Shown: piece by piece, positions 18,085 to 26,899 of the stretch
Layout of the letters: the number at the start of each line of letters is the position of its first letter
Position numbering within the stretch: the stretch's first letter is position 1
Assembly: GCF_000420265.1 (NCBI RefSeq)
Contig: NZ_ATUP01000001.1
Location: forward strand, 1,426,001 to 1,490,000
DNA: 64,000 nt
Direction of reading: 5' to 3'
Source: Oceanicaulis alexandrii DSM 11625
GTDB taxonomy: Bacteria > Pseudomonadota > Alphaproteobacteria > Caulobacterales > Maricaulaceae
Notes under the pieces: generated by a model
What the model saw: only the letters and a program-made list of their open reading frames with translations
Database searches by the model: none
What the model was told of the DNA's origin: nothing
Position numbers and translations under genes: made by a program

Positions 18085-19086
18085 ATGACCGAAACCCGCT
18101 ACGACGTTCTTGGCGTCGGCAACGCCATTGTGGACGTGCTCGCGTCTGTGAATGACGCCTTCATCGAGCAACACGGTCTGGCCAAGGACGCCATGCTGCT
18201 GATTGACGAAGACCGGGCGCAGGCCCTGTATGAGGCGTTTCCGCCGGCGCAGGAAATCTCCGGCGGCTCTGCGGCCAATACGCTCGCGGGCGTGGCCAGC
18301 CTTGGCGTCCGCGGCGCCTATATCGGCAAGGTCGCTGACGACCAGCTGGGTGAAGTGTTCGCCCATGATTTGCGGTCGATCGGCGTGCATTACGACACCA
18401 AGCCGCTCAAGGACGGCCCCTCCACAGCGCGTTGCCTGATCGCTGTGCCAGAAGATGCGCGCCGGGCGATGAACACCTTCCTGGGCGCGTCCACAATGAT
18501 GGATGAAGCCGATATCGACCCCGCACTGGTCCAGTCTGCGACCGTGACCTTCCTGGAAGGCTATCTGTTTGACCGCCCCGAAGCGAAAGCCGCTTTCGTG
18601 CGCGCCTCAGAAATCGCCCAGGCCGCCAACCGCCGCGTGGCCCTGACCCTGTCGGACATGTTCTGTGTGGAGCGTCACCGTGACAGCTTCCGCCATCTGG
18701 TGAAAAACCATATCGACGTGTTGTTCGCCAACGAGGCCGAGATCAAGGCGCTGTACGAAGTCGATGATTTTGAAACGGCCCTTGCGAAAGTGCGCGCAGA
18801 AACCCGCGTCGCCGCCATCACCCGCTCTGAAAAGGGCGCCGTGATCGTGTCCGGTGATGAAGAAGTGCGCGTGGACGCCGACCCCGTTGAAACCATCGTA
18901 GACACGACCGGCGCCGGCGATCAGTTCGCCGCCGGTTTCCTCGCAGGGTATTCGCGCGGCGCGGACCTTCACACCTGCGGCCGTCTGGGCGTTATCGCCG
19001 CCGCTGAAGTGATCTCGCACATGGGCGCGCGTCCGCTTGTCTCGCTGAAGGATCTGGCGGCGCAGAAAGGCGTCACGCTGGACTAG
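18085..19086 (+). CDS. PfkB-family adenosine/nucleoside kinase
   Basis: 333 residues. PfkB signatures are complete: ISGGSAANTLAGVASLG near the N-terminus and TTGAGDQFAAGFLAGYSRG with the catalytic Asp near the C-terminus; the opening YDVLGVGNAIVDVLA is typical of alphaproteobacterial adenosine kinases. The likely role is adenosine salvage, for example of adenosine from the S-adenosylhomocysteine cycle, but other nucleoside or sugar substrates are possible. A strong intrinsic terminator follows at 19131. Confidence 0.9.
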   Translation: MTETRYDVLGVGNAIVDVLASVNDAFIEQHGLAKDAMLLIDEDRAQALYEAFPPAQEISGGSAANTLAGVASLGVRGAYIGKVADDQLGEVFAHDLRSIGVHYDTKPLKDGPSTARCLIAVPEDARRAMNTFLGASTMMDEADIDPALVQSATVTFLEGYLFDRPEAKAAFVRASEIAQAANRRVALTLSDMFCVERHRDSFRHLVKNHIDVLFANEAEIKALYEVDDFETALAKVRAETRVAAITRSEKGAVIVSGDEEVRVDADPVETIVDTTGAGDQFAAGFLAGYSRGADLHTCGRLGVIAAAEVISHMGARPLVSLKDLAAQKGVTLD

Positions 19087-19130
19087 AATTCAGCCTGTAC
19101 TGATCTGCAAAGTGCGTAAGACTTCATCAA

Positions 19131-19157
19131 GGACTCCGCCCCGGCGGGGTCCTTTTT
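19131..19157 (+). terminator. Intrinsic terminator after adenosine kinase
   Basis: Arms GGACTCCGCC (19131-19140) and GGCGGGGTCC (19143-19152) pair over 10 positions with one G-T wobble, followed by five T. It lies 44 bases after the kinase stop. Confidence 0.9.
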
Positions 19158-19210
19158 GACTTTTCGCTTCGTCCTTAACCTGATTTTTAGCACATCAGTT
19201 CAGCCTCACG

Positions 19211-21352
19211 GTGTTTCGTGTGCATTCCGCACGCCTTTCGCCTGCAGCTGGGGTCCTGATGGCGCCTATCAGACACGCAATTTCCAGAGTGATGCGATCT
19301 CTGGTGATGAAGTTCACTTTGCTTTGCGGGGTGATCCTTGTCGCCGCGACGACTGCGCTCATGGCTGTCGAATACCAGCTGAAGTCCCAAGACAATAATT
19401 CGGCGGGCCTGGTCCATGCCGAGCTGATCACTGAATTGTTCACCTCCACAGCCGCCAACGCCATCGCCGTGAGTGACATTGAAGGCCTGACCAATCGTCT
19501 GCTGGCTGATTTCGGCGCGAGGCCGGACGTCAGCTCTGTCTATGTGGCCGATGTGAACGGGCGCGTCATCGCGCTCAATGGCGAAGTGCCCTACGGCGTC
19601 GGTGATCGCGCCGCCGATCATCTGGTGCAGTCCGCCATCGGCGCTGTGGACACCCGCGTTGAACGCGTGGGCGATGACATTCGCGTCGCCGAGCCTGTGT
19701 TCTTCAACGGCCGTCTGATCGGCGCGGTGGTCGCTACCGTGCCCATGTCCGCCGTGGTGACCCCGGCCATCGACATCATCATCCGCCAGCTGGTGATCGC
19801 CATAGCGGCCCTGATCGTCTTCCTGCCGCTGGTCGCGCTGATCGTGCGCAAGGCGCTGGGCCCTGTCCGCCGCCTGACTGAGGCCGCGCGTCTGGCGTCC
19901 TCACGCAAGCTGGATCTGCGTATCGAAGTGCATACCGGCGATGAGCTGGAAGTGCTGGCGAACGCCTTCAACCGCATGTTTGCGCGTCTCGACGCGTCCG
20001 TGAAGCGCGTGCATCGCCTGGCCTATGTGGACATGATCACCGAGCTGCCCAACCGCGAACGCTTCCGTAAGGAAGTCGAGCGCGTGGCGCGCGAAGCGTC
20101 TGAATCGGGTGAAGAAGGCGCGATCCTGTTTCTCGACCTCGACCGCTTCAAACGCGTCAATGACTCCCTCGGGATTGGCGAAGGCGACCGTCTGCTTGAA
20201 GCCGTCGGACGCCGTTTGCGCGAAGCCGTCCGGGGCTGGGATCTGTCTCAGGGCGATCTGACCAAGGAACCGTCCATGGTCGCACGCCTGGGCGGGGATG
20301 AGTTCACCGTCCTGCTGCCGCGCCTGCGCGACAGCGCAGACGCCGCGCGCCTGGCCCGCCGCATCGTGGATTCGGTGCGCCGCCCCTTCGAGATTTCAGG
20401 CCATCAGGTCTTTCTGGGCATTTCCGCGGGCATCGCCTGTTTCCCGCGCGACGGATCGGATCCGGAAACGCTGCTGCGTCACGCCGACCTCGCCATGGCG
20501 TCGGTGAAACGCGCCGGCGGCAATGCCTGTGAATTCTTCGAGACCTCCATGAACCAGAGCGCGTTTGAGCGACTGGTGCTGGAGAACGAGCTGCGTGAAG
20601 CCGTACGCGACGACCAGCTCGTGGTCTTCTACCAGCCCAAGATCTCCATGGTGGACGGCTCGATCGCCGGTTCAGAAGCACTGGTGCGCTGGCGCCATCC
20701 GACGGCAGGCCTGTTGTCGCCCGGCGCCTTCATCCAGGCGGCGGAAGAGTGCGGCCTGATCGGTGAAATCGGCGACTGGGTGCTGCGCCGCGCGTGCCAT
20801 GAAGCCCAGCAATTGCGTGAACGCGGCCTGGATGTGCCGGTGGCTGTGAACGTCTCCGCCATGCAGTTTGAAAGCGAAGGTTTCTCCCAGACGGTGCTGG
20901 AAGCCTTGCAGGACAGCGGCTTGCCGCCTGAGTTCCTGGAGCTGGAGCTGACGGAATCCACCGCCATGCGTGAACCCGAGCGCGTGATCGAACAGATCGA
21001 ACCGCTGCGCCGACTGGGCGTCACCTTCGCCATTGACGATTTCGGCACCGGGCATTCCTCCCTGTCCTATCTGACCCGCATGCCCTTTGACGTCTTCAAG
21101 ATCGATCAGAGTTTCGTGCGCGATATGAGCCAGGACGAGCACGCCCGCATTGTGGTTGAAACCATCCTGGCCATGGCCAAATCCCTCAAGCTGAAGACCG
21201 TCGCCGAAGGCGTCGAAACTCATGACCAGTACCGCGCCCTGCGCGCGCTGGGCGCGACGTTGGCGCAAGGGTATCTGTTTGGCCGTCCCATGCCCTTCGC
21301 CGAGCTTGTGACCTTCGCATCTGCTGGTGGTCGGGAAAGTGTGGCCGGCTAG
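19211..21352 (+). CDS. Membrane-anchored GGDEF-EAL cyclic-di-GMP signalling protein
   Basis: 713 residues from a GTG at 19211; an in-frame ATG at 19259 is an alternative start. Two membrane segments (about 33-54 and 185-215) flank a periplasmic sensor domain, followed by a HAMP-like linker (LGPVRRLTEAARLASSRKLD). The GGDEF domain has an intact GGDEF motif near residue 361 and no RxxD inhibitory site in front. The EAL domain has EALVRW near 489, VNVSAMQF, LELELTEST, IDDFGTGHSSLSYL, FKIDQSFV and VAEGVET, so a phosphodiesterase site looks complete. Net activity cannot be told. A candidate small RNA gene lies just downstream. Confidence 0.93.
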   Translation: MFRVHSARLSPAAGVLMAPIRHAISRVMRSLVMKFTLLCGVILVAATTALMAVEYQLKSQDNNSAGLVHAELITELFTSTAANAIAVSDIEGLTNRLLADFGARPDVSSVYVADVNGRVIALNGEVPYGVGDRAADHLVQSAIGAVDTRVERVGDDIRVAEPVFFNGRLIGAVVATVPMSAVVTPAIDIIIRQLVIAIAALIVFLPLVALIVRKALGPVRRLTEAARLASSRKLDLRIEVHTGDELEVLANAFNRMFARLDASVKRVHRLAYVDMITELPNRERFRKEVERVAREASESGEEGAILFLDLDRFKRVNDSLGIGEGDRLLEAVGRRLREAVRGWDLSQGDLTKEPSMVARLGGDEFTVLLPRLRDSADAARLARRIVDSVRRPFEISGHQVFLGISAGIACFPRDGSDPETLLRHADLAMASVKRAGGNACEFFETSMNQSAFERLVLENELREAVRDDQLVVFYQPKISMVDGSIAGSEALVRWRHPTAGLLSPGAFIQAAEECGLIGEIGDWVLRRACHEAQQLRERGLDVPVAVNVSAMQFESEGFSQTVLEALQDSGLPPEFLELELTESTAMREPERVIEQIEPLRRLGVTFAIDDFGTGHSSLSYLTRMPFDVFKIDQSFVRDMSQDEHARIVVETILAMAKSLKLKTVAEGVETHDQYRALRALGATLAQGYLFGRPMPFAELVTFASAGGRESVAG

Positions 21353-21421
21353 TTCCGGTCTCTCCCCGGATGATGCATAAATATCACTTACAAGATATTT
21401 CCACTTTTTAATTCGCTTTTC

Positions 21422-21427
21422 TATAAA
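21422..21427 (+). promoter_or_regulatory. -10 element in front of the candidate small RNA
   Basis: TATAAA within TCTATAAATC, resembling the Caulobacter-type -10 GCTANAWC. A weak -35 (TTCCAC, 21399-21404) lies 17 bases upstream in a locally AT-rich stretch (21376-21430) that contrasts with the GC-rich surroundings. Transcription would begin near 21434. Confidence 0.45.
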
Positions 21428-21433
21428 TCTGTG

Positions 21434-21595
21434 GCATTCTTACACCTGCAGCTGAGGGCTGCTCCTGAATGCGCGCCGTCCCCCCGACGCTTCAGGACGT
21501 CGTGACGCTCCCCCCAGCGTCATGACACCGCGTCTTCCCTGATGGACGCGAGGCGAAACGCCCGGCGACTTCACCCCAGGTCGCCGGGCGATTTT
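21434..21595 (+). ncRNA. Candidate small RNA with C-rich hairpin loops
   Basis: Gene-free 303-bp region (21353-21655) that holds a -10-like element, four consecutive stem-loops and an intrinsic terminator. Hairpin 1: CGTC-CCCCC-GACG (21477-21489). Hairpin 2: 11-bp stem GTCGTGACGCT / AGCGTCATGAC with a six-C loop (21499-21526). Hairpin 3: CGCGTC / GACGCG with loop TTCCCTGATG (21529-21550). Hairpin 4: the terminator. C-rich loops that can pair with Shine-Dalgarno-like GGAGG sequences are a hallmark of several alphaproteobacterial trans-acting small RNAs. I do not recognise a named Rfam family. The 5' end is estimated from the -10. Confidence 0.6.
21559..21595 (+). terminator. Intrinsic terminator of the candidate small RNA
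   Basis: Perfect 11-bp stem, arms CGCCCGGCGAC (21559-21569) and GTCGCCGGGCG (21580-21590), 10-base loop, then ATTTT. No protein gene on this strand ends nearby except the GGDEF-EAL gene 207 bases upstream. Confidence 0.85.
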
Positions 21596-21655
21596 CGTTC
21601 AGCCCCACTATCATGACCGCTGTCGTCTTCCTGCAAGGCGCGTTAAACAGAGGGC

Positions 21656-22282
21656 ATGACCGATTTTGATCCCTCCCCTTCGGACTATAGCGGCGCGGAA
21701 GACGAGATTGCGCGCCTGCTTGATGAAATCCCGCTCCTTTACAAGGCGCGCGCCTTCGCAGAATCCGTCGGCGATCCCGCCTTTTTCTCGCGCCTCGGCG
21801 AACCGCTCGATTCACGGGAACTGGCGCTGGCCCGCGCCTATCTGGATGGCCTGGGCATGCCCGAGGCCGAGCCCGCGGAGATGGGCGACTGGTCTGACGC
21901 CATTGCGGCGGCCGAAACCCTGGACCGGGACCCCTGGGCCTGGGAAGCTGAGGAAATGCAGCGCTCCGCACTGGTCGAGCGCGCACTGGAGCGGCTGGAT
22001 GAACAAGCGCTTCAAGCGGCGTTGACGCTTGTCGCGTCAAAGATTGGCGAGCTCGCCAAGGAGGCCGCCGAAGCCAGCGCCTCCATGGACGACATGTTTG
22101 ATGAAACCGTGATCAACGCCGCCGCTGGCGGTCTGGTTCAGGCCGCTCATGGCGCCGTGCTCGTGCTGATGGCGGAAGCGGAAGACGAAGACCCGCCGCA
22201 TCCCTTCCTGGCGCGCTGGCGGCTGTATGTGCGCGGGCGCTGGCCGGTCGGCGTCGCCGGCGCCACCTACAATATCCTCTGA
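21656..22282 (+). CDS. Conserved-looking hypothetical protein
   Basis: 208 residues, acidic and mostly helical, no signal peptide or membrane segment, no family recognised. It has features of a folded enzyme-like protein: DEIARLLDEIPLLYKARAFA at the start, an Ala/Leu-rich helical middle (LDEQALQAALTLVASKIGEL), and a C-terminal FLARWRLYVRGRWPVGVAGA. It ends 32 bases before the exonuclease III start, so the two may be cotranscribed. Confidence 0.65.
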   Translation: MTDFDPSPSDYSGAEDEIARLLDEIPLLYKARAFAESVGDPAFFSRLGEPLDSRELALARAYLDGLGMPEAEPAEMGDWSDAIAAAETLDRDPWAWEAEEMQRSALVERALERLDEQALQAALTLVASKIGELAKEAAEASASMDDMFDETVINAAAGGLVQAAHGAVLVLMAEAEDEDPPHPFLARWRLYVRGRWPVGVAGATYNIL

Positions 22283-22314
22283 TCTCTTCGACGCATTTTC
22301 TAGCAGGATTTCCT

Positions 22315-23124
22315 ATGACCCCGTTCACCCTCGCCACCTGGAACATCAATTCAGTCCGCCTGCGCGCCCCGCATGTGGCCAGCTTTGTGCAACAGGCGAA
22401 CCCGGACGTGATCGCCCTGCAGGAGATCAAATGCCTGCCTGATCAGTTTCCGCGCGCAGCCTTTGAGGAGATGGGCTTTCCCCATCTGCATATCGTCGGC
22501 CAGAAAGGCCTGCACGGCGTCGCCATCGCGTCTCGCACCCCGATCGAGGCCTTGGATCAGGACCCGCTGTGCCCGCGCGGCGAAGCGCGCTTTCAGCGGG
22601 TGCAAGTGAACGGGGTCGAGCTGCAGAACTATTACATTCCTGCCGGTGGCGACGAACCTGACCCCGAGATCAATCCCCGCTTCAAGCACAAGCTGGACTT
22701 TCTGGACCGGCTCAAGGGCTATGCCGCGGATCGCGCCAAGGAAAACGCGCCCATCGTCATGGTCGGCGATTTCAACATCGCCCCGCGCGAACATGATGTG
22801 TGGTCGCACAAACAGCTTCTGAAAGTCGTCTCGCACACCCCGGTCGAAGTGGAAGCGCTGAACGCCTGGATGCAAGCGGGCGAGTATGTCGACGTTGCGC
22901 GCGAACTGATTGACGAACCCGAAAAGCTCTTCACCTGGTGGAGCTACCGCAGCAAGGACTGGCGCGCTTCAAATCGCGGCCGGCGCCTCGACCATATCTG
23001 GGTCAGTCCGGCGCTGAAGGACGCGGCCCTCAAAGACGGGCGCGACAGTTTCAGGATCTGGGACGAGGCCCGCGACTGGGAGAAGCCCTCAGATCACGCG
23101 CCGGTGACCCTGCGGCTAGGATAG
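22315..23124 (+). CDS. xth: Exodeoxyribonuclease III
   Basis: AP endonuclease/3'-5' exonuclease of base excision repair. 269 residues with the endonuclease/exonuclease/phosphatase signatures: ATWNINSVRLRAP, LQEIKCLPDQFP (metal-binding Glu), YIPAGGDEPDPEINPRFKHK, VGDFNIAPREHDVW and the catalytic SDHAPVTLRLG at the C-terminus. AGGA lies nine bases before the ATG. Confidence 0.95.
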   Translation: MTPFTLATWNINSVRLRAPHVASFVQQANPDVIALQEIKCLPDQFPRAAFEEMGFPHLHIVGQKGLHGVAIASRTPIEALDQDPLCPRGEARFQRVQVNGVELQNYYIPAGGDEPDPEINPRFKHKLDFLDRLKGYAADRAKENAPIVMVGDFNIAPREHDVWSHKQLLKVVSHTPVEVEALNAWMQAGEYVDVARELIDEPEKLFTWWSYRSKDWRASNRGRRLDHIWVSPALKDAALKDGRDSFRIWDEARDWEKPSDHAPVTLRLG

Positions 23125-23237
23125 AATAGTTAATAAATCTTAATTCAACTGAGTATAAACAATACCGAATAAGCATATGAATTACCATTGCAGCTTTGAT
23201 GAATCTCTCAACAGTCAAACCGACTGTGGAGGAAAGC

Positions 23238-24593
23238 ATGCAAGAACACGATCGGGCGGAACGTCTGGACTTTCTGGGGTTTGACACGCCGACGCGAGAG
23301 GCCTTGTCTCAGTGTCGTCCAACCATTGAAGAAGTTTTGCCTGGCGCATTGTCCGCTTTCTACAACGTCATAAAGTCGACGCCCGCGGCTGCACGCTTCT
23401 TCACAGATGAAGATCACATGGACAGCGCCAAGGGGCGTCAGCAGGCGCACTGGATGTCCATCGTCTCCGGTCGCTTTGACAGCTCCTATTTCGAAGGTGT
23501 TCGCAGGATCGGGCTTGCTCACAGCCGGCTTGGGCTTGAACCGCGTTACTATATCGGCGGCTACGCCCATCTGGCCTCCGCTCTGATCAGAGCGGTCGCC
23601 AAGTCCCAAAGCGCCGGGATCATGGGGCTTCGTCCGCGCCAGACTGAAGTGCTGGACAACCAACTGGACGCCTTGGTCAAAGCCATCTTCCTGGACATGG
23701 AACTGGCGGTTTCCTTGTACCTTGAAGAAACCGAAGCCAACGCAGCGCGCGAGAGACATGAGCTCGCATCGCAGTTCGAGCAAAATGTCGGCAATCTGGT
23801 CGGCACGCTTACATCCGTCTCGGAAACAATTGGCGACGCCTCACAGAAAGTTGCGTCCACGGTCGAAGCCACTCTTGAACGGGCCGTGAGCGCGGCTTCC
23901 GGCGCAGAAGAATCCGCCGCCAGCGTTCGAGCCGTCGCCGCGGCCTCGCATCAGATGGAATCTGCGACGCGCGAAATCGCAGAACGCGCAAACAGCCAAA
24001 GCGACATCGCCCGGAAAGCAGAGCAGCTCGCCACAACTGCGGTCACAGACATAGAACGTCTCAATCAGGCGGCGTCACAGATCGGCGGCGTCGTCACCTT
24101 GATCCAGCAAATTGCAGAGCAAACCAATCTGCTGGCGCTTAACGCCACTATTGAAAGCGCGCGCGCCGGGGAGGCCGGCAAAGGGTTCGCCGTCGTCGCC
24201 CAGGAAGTTAAAACGCTGGCCAATCAAACCGCAAAAGCCACTGACGAAATTGGCGGTGAAATCGCTGAGATCCAGGCTGCGACCGGCACTGTCGTGGAAG
24301 CGATGTCGCTCATCAAGGACACCATTTCCAAGATCTCTGAAACGTCTATGGGAATTGGCGCAGCCGTCGAAGAGCAAGCCAGCGCCACCACCGAGATTAC
24401 ACGCAGCTCAACGAGCGCCGCTCAGGGTAATGAAGCGGTCGCCTCCGCGTCCTCGGACATGGAGAAAGCCGCCAGAGACGCATCGATTTCCGTCGACGTT
24501 ATGACCTCGGCGGCGACGGAGGTGCAGACGTGTTCGTCCAGCCTGTCTGAGTCCGTGGAGCAGTTTCTCTCCACAATGAGAGTGAGGGGCTAG
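23238..24593 (+). CDS. Soluble globin-coupled methyl-accepting chemotaxis protein
   Basis: 451 residues, no membrane segment. Residues about 1-165 form a protoglobin-like sensor domain; H95 in [15 protein letters not shown] fits the proximal haem ligand. Residues about 200-451 form the MCP signalling coiled coil with the conserved hairpin tip [20 protein letters not shown]. Together this is the HemAT-type design: a cytoplasmic oxygen (or other gas) sensor feeding CheA. GGAGGA five bases before the ATG at 23238 fixes the start; the upstream ATG at 23199 is less likely. It is followed after 9 bases by a BLUF photoreceptor gene. No che genes are in the window. Confidence 0.9.
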   Translation: MQEHDRAERLDFLGFDTPTREALSQCRPTIEEVLPGALSAFYNVIKSTPAAARFFTDEDHMDSAKGRQQAHWMSIVSGRFDSSYFEGVRRIGLAHSRLGLEPRYYIGGYAHLASALIRAVAKSQSAGIMGLRPRQTEVLDNQLDALVKAIFLDMELAVSLYLEETEANAARERHELASQFEQNVGNLVGTLTSVSETIGDASQKVASTVEATLERAVSAASGAEESAASVRAVAAASHQMESATREIAERANSQSDIARKAEQLATTAVTDIERLNQAASQIGGVVTLIQQIAEQTNLLALNATIESARAGEAGKGFAVVAQEVKTLANQTAKATDEIGGEIAEIQAATGTVVEAMSLIKDTISKISETSMGIGAAVEEQASATTEITRSSTSAAQGNEAVASASSDMEKAARDASISVDVMTSAATEVQTCSSSLSESVEQFLSTMRVRG

Positions 24594-24602
24594 GCATCGT
24601 TC

Positions 24603-25052
24603 ATGGCCTTATCCCAACTCATCTACACCTCTTATCCCAGCTTTCCGATCCGCCCCGGCTCGCTCACAGGTCCGTTGGGAGAGATCATGAATGCGGGACG
24701 CGATCACAATTCTCGCAATCAGATCAGTGGCATTCTGGGCGTCGAGGTGAACCGCTTCTTTCAGATTCTTGAAGGTCCGACCGCCAAAGTCAAAGAAACC
24801 TTTGAACGAATCCAGCATGATAAAAGGCATTTTGGCGTTCAACTCAAACACTTCGACGAGCTTGAAGAGAGAACCTTCAAAGACTGGTCTATCGGCTTCG
24901 CCGCTCCTGCATATCTGCCCGCTTGGGAACCCGCCCAGATCGACTTTGATACGGTGAGCGTTCAAACCATCATCAATCGCGGGCGCCTGCTGCGACGCCA
25001 TGGCGTTATCGCGGAAGCGGGTCTGGAAACCCCTAGCGCATCAGGATTCTGA
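24603..25052 (+). CDS. BLUF-domain blue-light sensor
   Basis: 149 residues; residues 1-100 are a BLUF domain, which binds FAD and responds to blue light. Key residues are in place: Y8 (LIYTSYPS), an Asn in SRNQISGILG, Q54 in FFQILEG and W95 in FKDWSIGF. The remaining 50 residues hold no recognisable output domain, so it is a short BLUF protein that must act by contact with a partner. It begins 9 bases after the globin-coupled MCP and probably shares its transcript. Its 3' end overlaps the convergent XRE regulator gene by 20 bases. Confidence 0.92.
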   Translation: MALSQLIYTSYPSFPIRPGSLTGPLGEIMNAGRDHNSRNQISGILGVEVNRFFQILEGPTAKVKETFERIQHDKRHFGVQLKHFDELEERTFKDWSIGFAAPAYLPAWEPAQIDFDTVSVQTIINRGRLLRRHGVIAEAGLETPSASGF

Positions 25053-25647
25053 AATCACCGACTTCGCGAATGGTGTCTTCATAAACATGCTGTTTGATCA
25101 GTCGATGATGGCTATGAAGCGCTGTTCCGCCCTGGTCATCCGGGATCGCAGTTGAAACAGCCTGATAATACGCCTCGCCATGTGGCGTGCTTGACCGCCA
25201 GGTATTTTCAACCAGAAGCACTTCTCCATTGAAAGCGCCCACCTGCCTGAGACGCTGGAAATGATCATCTGCGTCTTCACCTAATACGCCGTCCAGCCGA
25301 TCTCCGGGCTCAACCAGGGCGTAACTCCCCCCTAGCGCTCTGAACCCTTTTGAAAATTCAATGAGCTCGACTTCATTTCCCCTGCCCCGGATCAAGCTCA
25401 CAAGCGTCGGAGACATGCGCACAGTCAGGCGCCACCGATCAAAGGAATACTGGAACCGGACATCTTCGAGCAACCGCATGATCCGGGCATGCAGGTGAAA
25501 GGATGGCTGCTGGGCGCCGGTTTCAATTCTGGAATAATGAGCTTGGCTAATGCCGAGTTGTTCCGCCACCGATGCTTGTTTGGCGCCCGTCTCTCGCCGG
25601 AACGCCTGCAACAGTTTTCCAACCTCGGTATCTTCCGATTTAATCAA
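25033..25647 (-). CDS. XRE-family regulator with unidentified C-terminal domain
   Basis: 204 residues. Residues about 8-65 are a Cro/XRE helix-turn-helix (AEQLGISQAHYSRIETGAQQ). The remaining 140 residues (from FSKGFRALGGSYALVEPGDR to HSHHRLIKQHVYEDT) are not recognised; the alternation of strands and the GEAYYQAVSTAI segment recall a PAS-like ligand fold, which is only an impression. There is no in-frame ATG near the start; the gene begins with TTG at 25647 after a G-rich AGGGGGG. It converges on, and overlaps by 20 bases, the BLUF gene. An AT-rich 236-bp gap upstream (25648-25883) probably holds its promoter. Confidence 0.75.
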   Translation of the reverse strand: MIKSEDTEVGKLLQAFRRETGAKQASVAEQLGISQAHYSRIETGAQQPSFHLHARIMRLLEDVRFQYSFDRWRLTVRMSPTLVSLIRGRGNEVELIEFSKGFRALGGSYALVEPGDRLDGVLGEDADDHFQRLRQVGAFNGEVLLVENTWRSSTPHGEAYYQAVSTAIPDDQGGTALHSHHRLIKQHVYEDTIREVGDFRILMR

Positions 25648-25883
25648 GCACCACCCCCCTGTTTTTCTAGGAGTGATGTGGTCTAAAGACCTACAATCTC
25701 AAGGTATTTAATATACACAAAATTAATGTGGATTACAGAACCTTAATGTAAGGCGCTCGTGGGCGCTATCCCGCATATCCCCGCCTCAAGCCCCTGAAGG
25801 CGCTCTGGAATTCAATGATTCTCATTCGCGTCATGCTGGCGGTGCCTGTCACCGGCTCAGCACCGCTGCATGTCGCTCTCTGA

Positions 25884-26570
25884 CTACATCTGCAACCTGT
25901 AGCCCCCACTCTCGGTTATCAGCAGCCGGGCGTGCTGGGGGTCGGGCTCTATCTTTTGACGTAGCCGATAGACATGGGTTTCCAGCGTGTGGGTGTTGGC
26001 TTCGCGGTGATACCCCCAGACCTGATCAAGCAATTCCTCACGCGCCACAGGCTGCCCCCCGGCTCGATACAGGTATTTGAGAATATTGGTTTCTTTCTCG
26101 GTCAGACGCGTCTTTCTGTCCTCACCATCCACTAAAAGCTTCATGCTTGGTTTGAAGCGATAGGGGCCAACCTGCAGCACGGCGTCTTCGCTTTGCTGAT
26201 GCCGGCGTAATTGCGATTGCACGCGCTCGAGCAGCACCACGAAGCTGATCGGCTTGGCCAGGAAATCATCCGCGCCAGAGCGTAAACCCAGCACGTGATC
26301 GGCGTCGCCGGACTGGGCGGTGAGCAGAATGATCGGGGTGTTTACGCCGTCCTTGCGCAAATGGCGGCAGGCTTCGCGGCCATCCATGTCGGGCAGGCCC
26401 ACATCAAAAATGATGATGTCCACCGGCTCGGATCGAGCAAGCTCCATGCCCGGTTTGGCGGCGTCGGCGGTGAGCACCTTGAAATCATCTTCAAAGCTGA
26501 ACTGCTCGGCCAGGGCTTCGCGCAGATCGTCATCATCATCAACCAGAAGGATCGTTTTCTTGTTCGTCAT
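25884..26570 (-). CDS. cenR: OmpR-type response regulator, CenR-like
   Basis: 228 residues: receiver domain with the acidic pocket DDDD, phospho-acceptor D in IIIFDVGLPDMDG, T in LLTAQSG and K in FLAKPISF, then a winged-helix output domain (LTEKETNILKYLYRAGGQP and HTLETHVYRLRQKIEPDP). The text is close to what I recall of the alphaproteobacterial envelope regulator CenR, including the LTEKE and ESGGYRL stretches; no sensor kinase gene is next to it. The start is the ATG at 26570; an open extension to 26663 lacks homology. Symbol assigned from memory of the family, so moderate certainty. Confidence 0.72.
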   Translation of the reverse strand: MTNKKTILLVDDDDDLREALAEQFSFEDDFKVLTADAAKPGMELARSEPVDIIIFDVGLPDMDGREACRHLRKDGVNTPIILLTAQSGDADHVLGLRSGADDFLAKPISFVVLLERVQSQLRRHQQSEDAVLQVGPYRFKPSMKLLVDGEDRKTRLTEKETNILKYLYRAGGQPVAREELLDQVWGYHREANTHTLETHVYRLRQKIEPDPQHARLLITESGGYRLQM

Positions 26571-26899
26571 GGCTTTGTCTCCAGTCGGGCGAGGCCCGGC
26601 AAACTGCGCCCACCGGCCGCATTTCGCCCGGTAAGCCTTGCCCGTCCGCACCCGTTTGCGCAACGTCTAACGCGCAATCTCAATACAAGGCGGGTGTACT
26701 CCAAACGGCGTGAAACTTGCCTGACGCCTTTGTGAGCCTTGCGAATTTTTTCGTGAGGCCGCCCGCCGTGGTGGGGGAGGCGAACGGGGTACGCTATCGC
26801 GTTGTCAAAAGGCGAAACGCACCCCGTCGCCGACCCTCTTACGGCGCCCATACTCCGTTTCACATACGTGTTAGTCCGTGCACAGGCTGGAGATCTTGA
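26571..26899. other. Gene-free region between divergent cenR-like and L,D-transpeptidase genes
   Basis: 329 bp without a credible ORF. It must contain the promoters for both divergent genes. A short AT-rich run (AATTTTTTCG, about 26745-26754) and the bases near TTGTCAAAAGG (about 26801) are the only promoter-like spots; no operator palindrome or terminator was seen. Confidence 0.5.

Noticed and set aside
23130-23146. TTAA-N6-TTAA upstream of the globin-coupled MCP as CtrA site
   Set aside because: Spacing is six, while the CtrA consensus needs seven; kept only as an AT-rich promoter area.
25839-25866. GCGGTGC/GCACCGC hairpin after the CenR-like gene
   Set aside because: Seven-bp stem but no T-run on the minus strand, so not called as a terminator.
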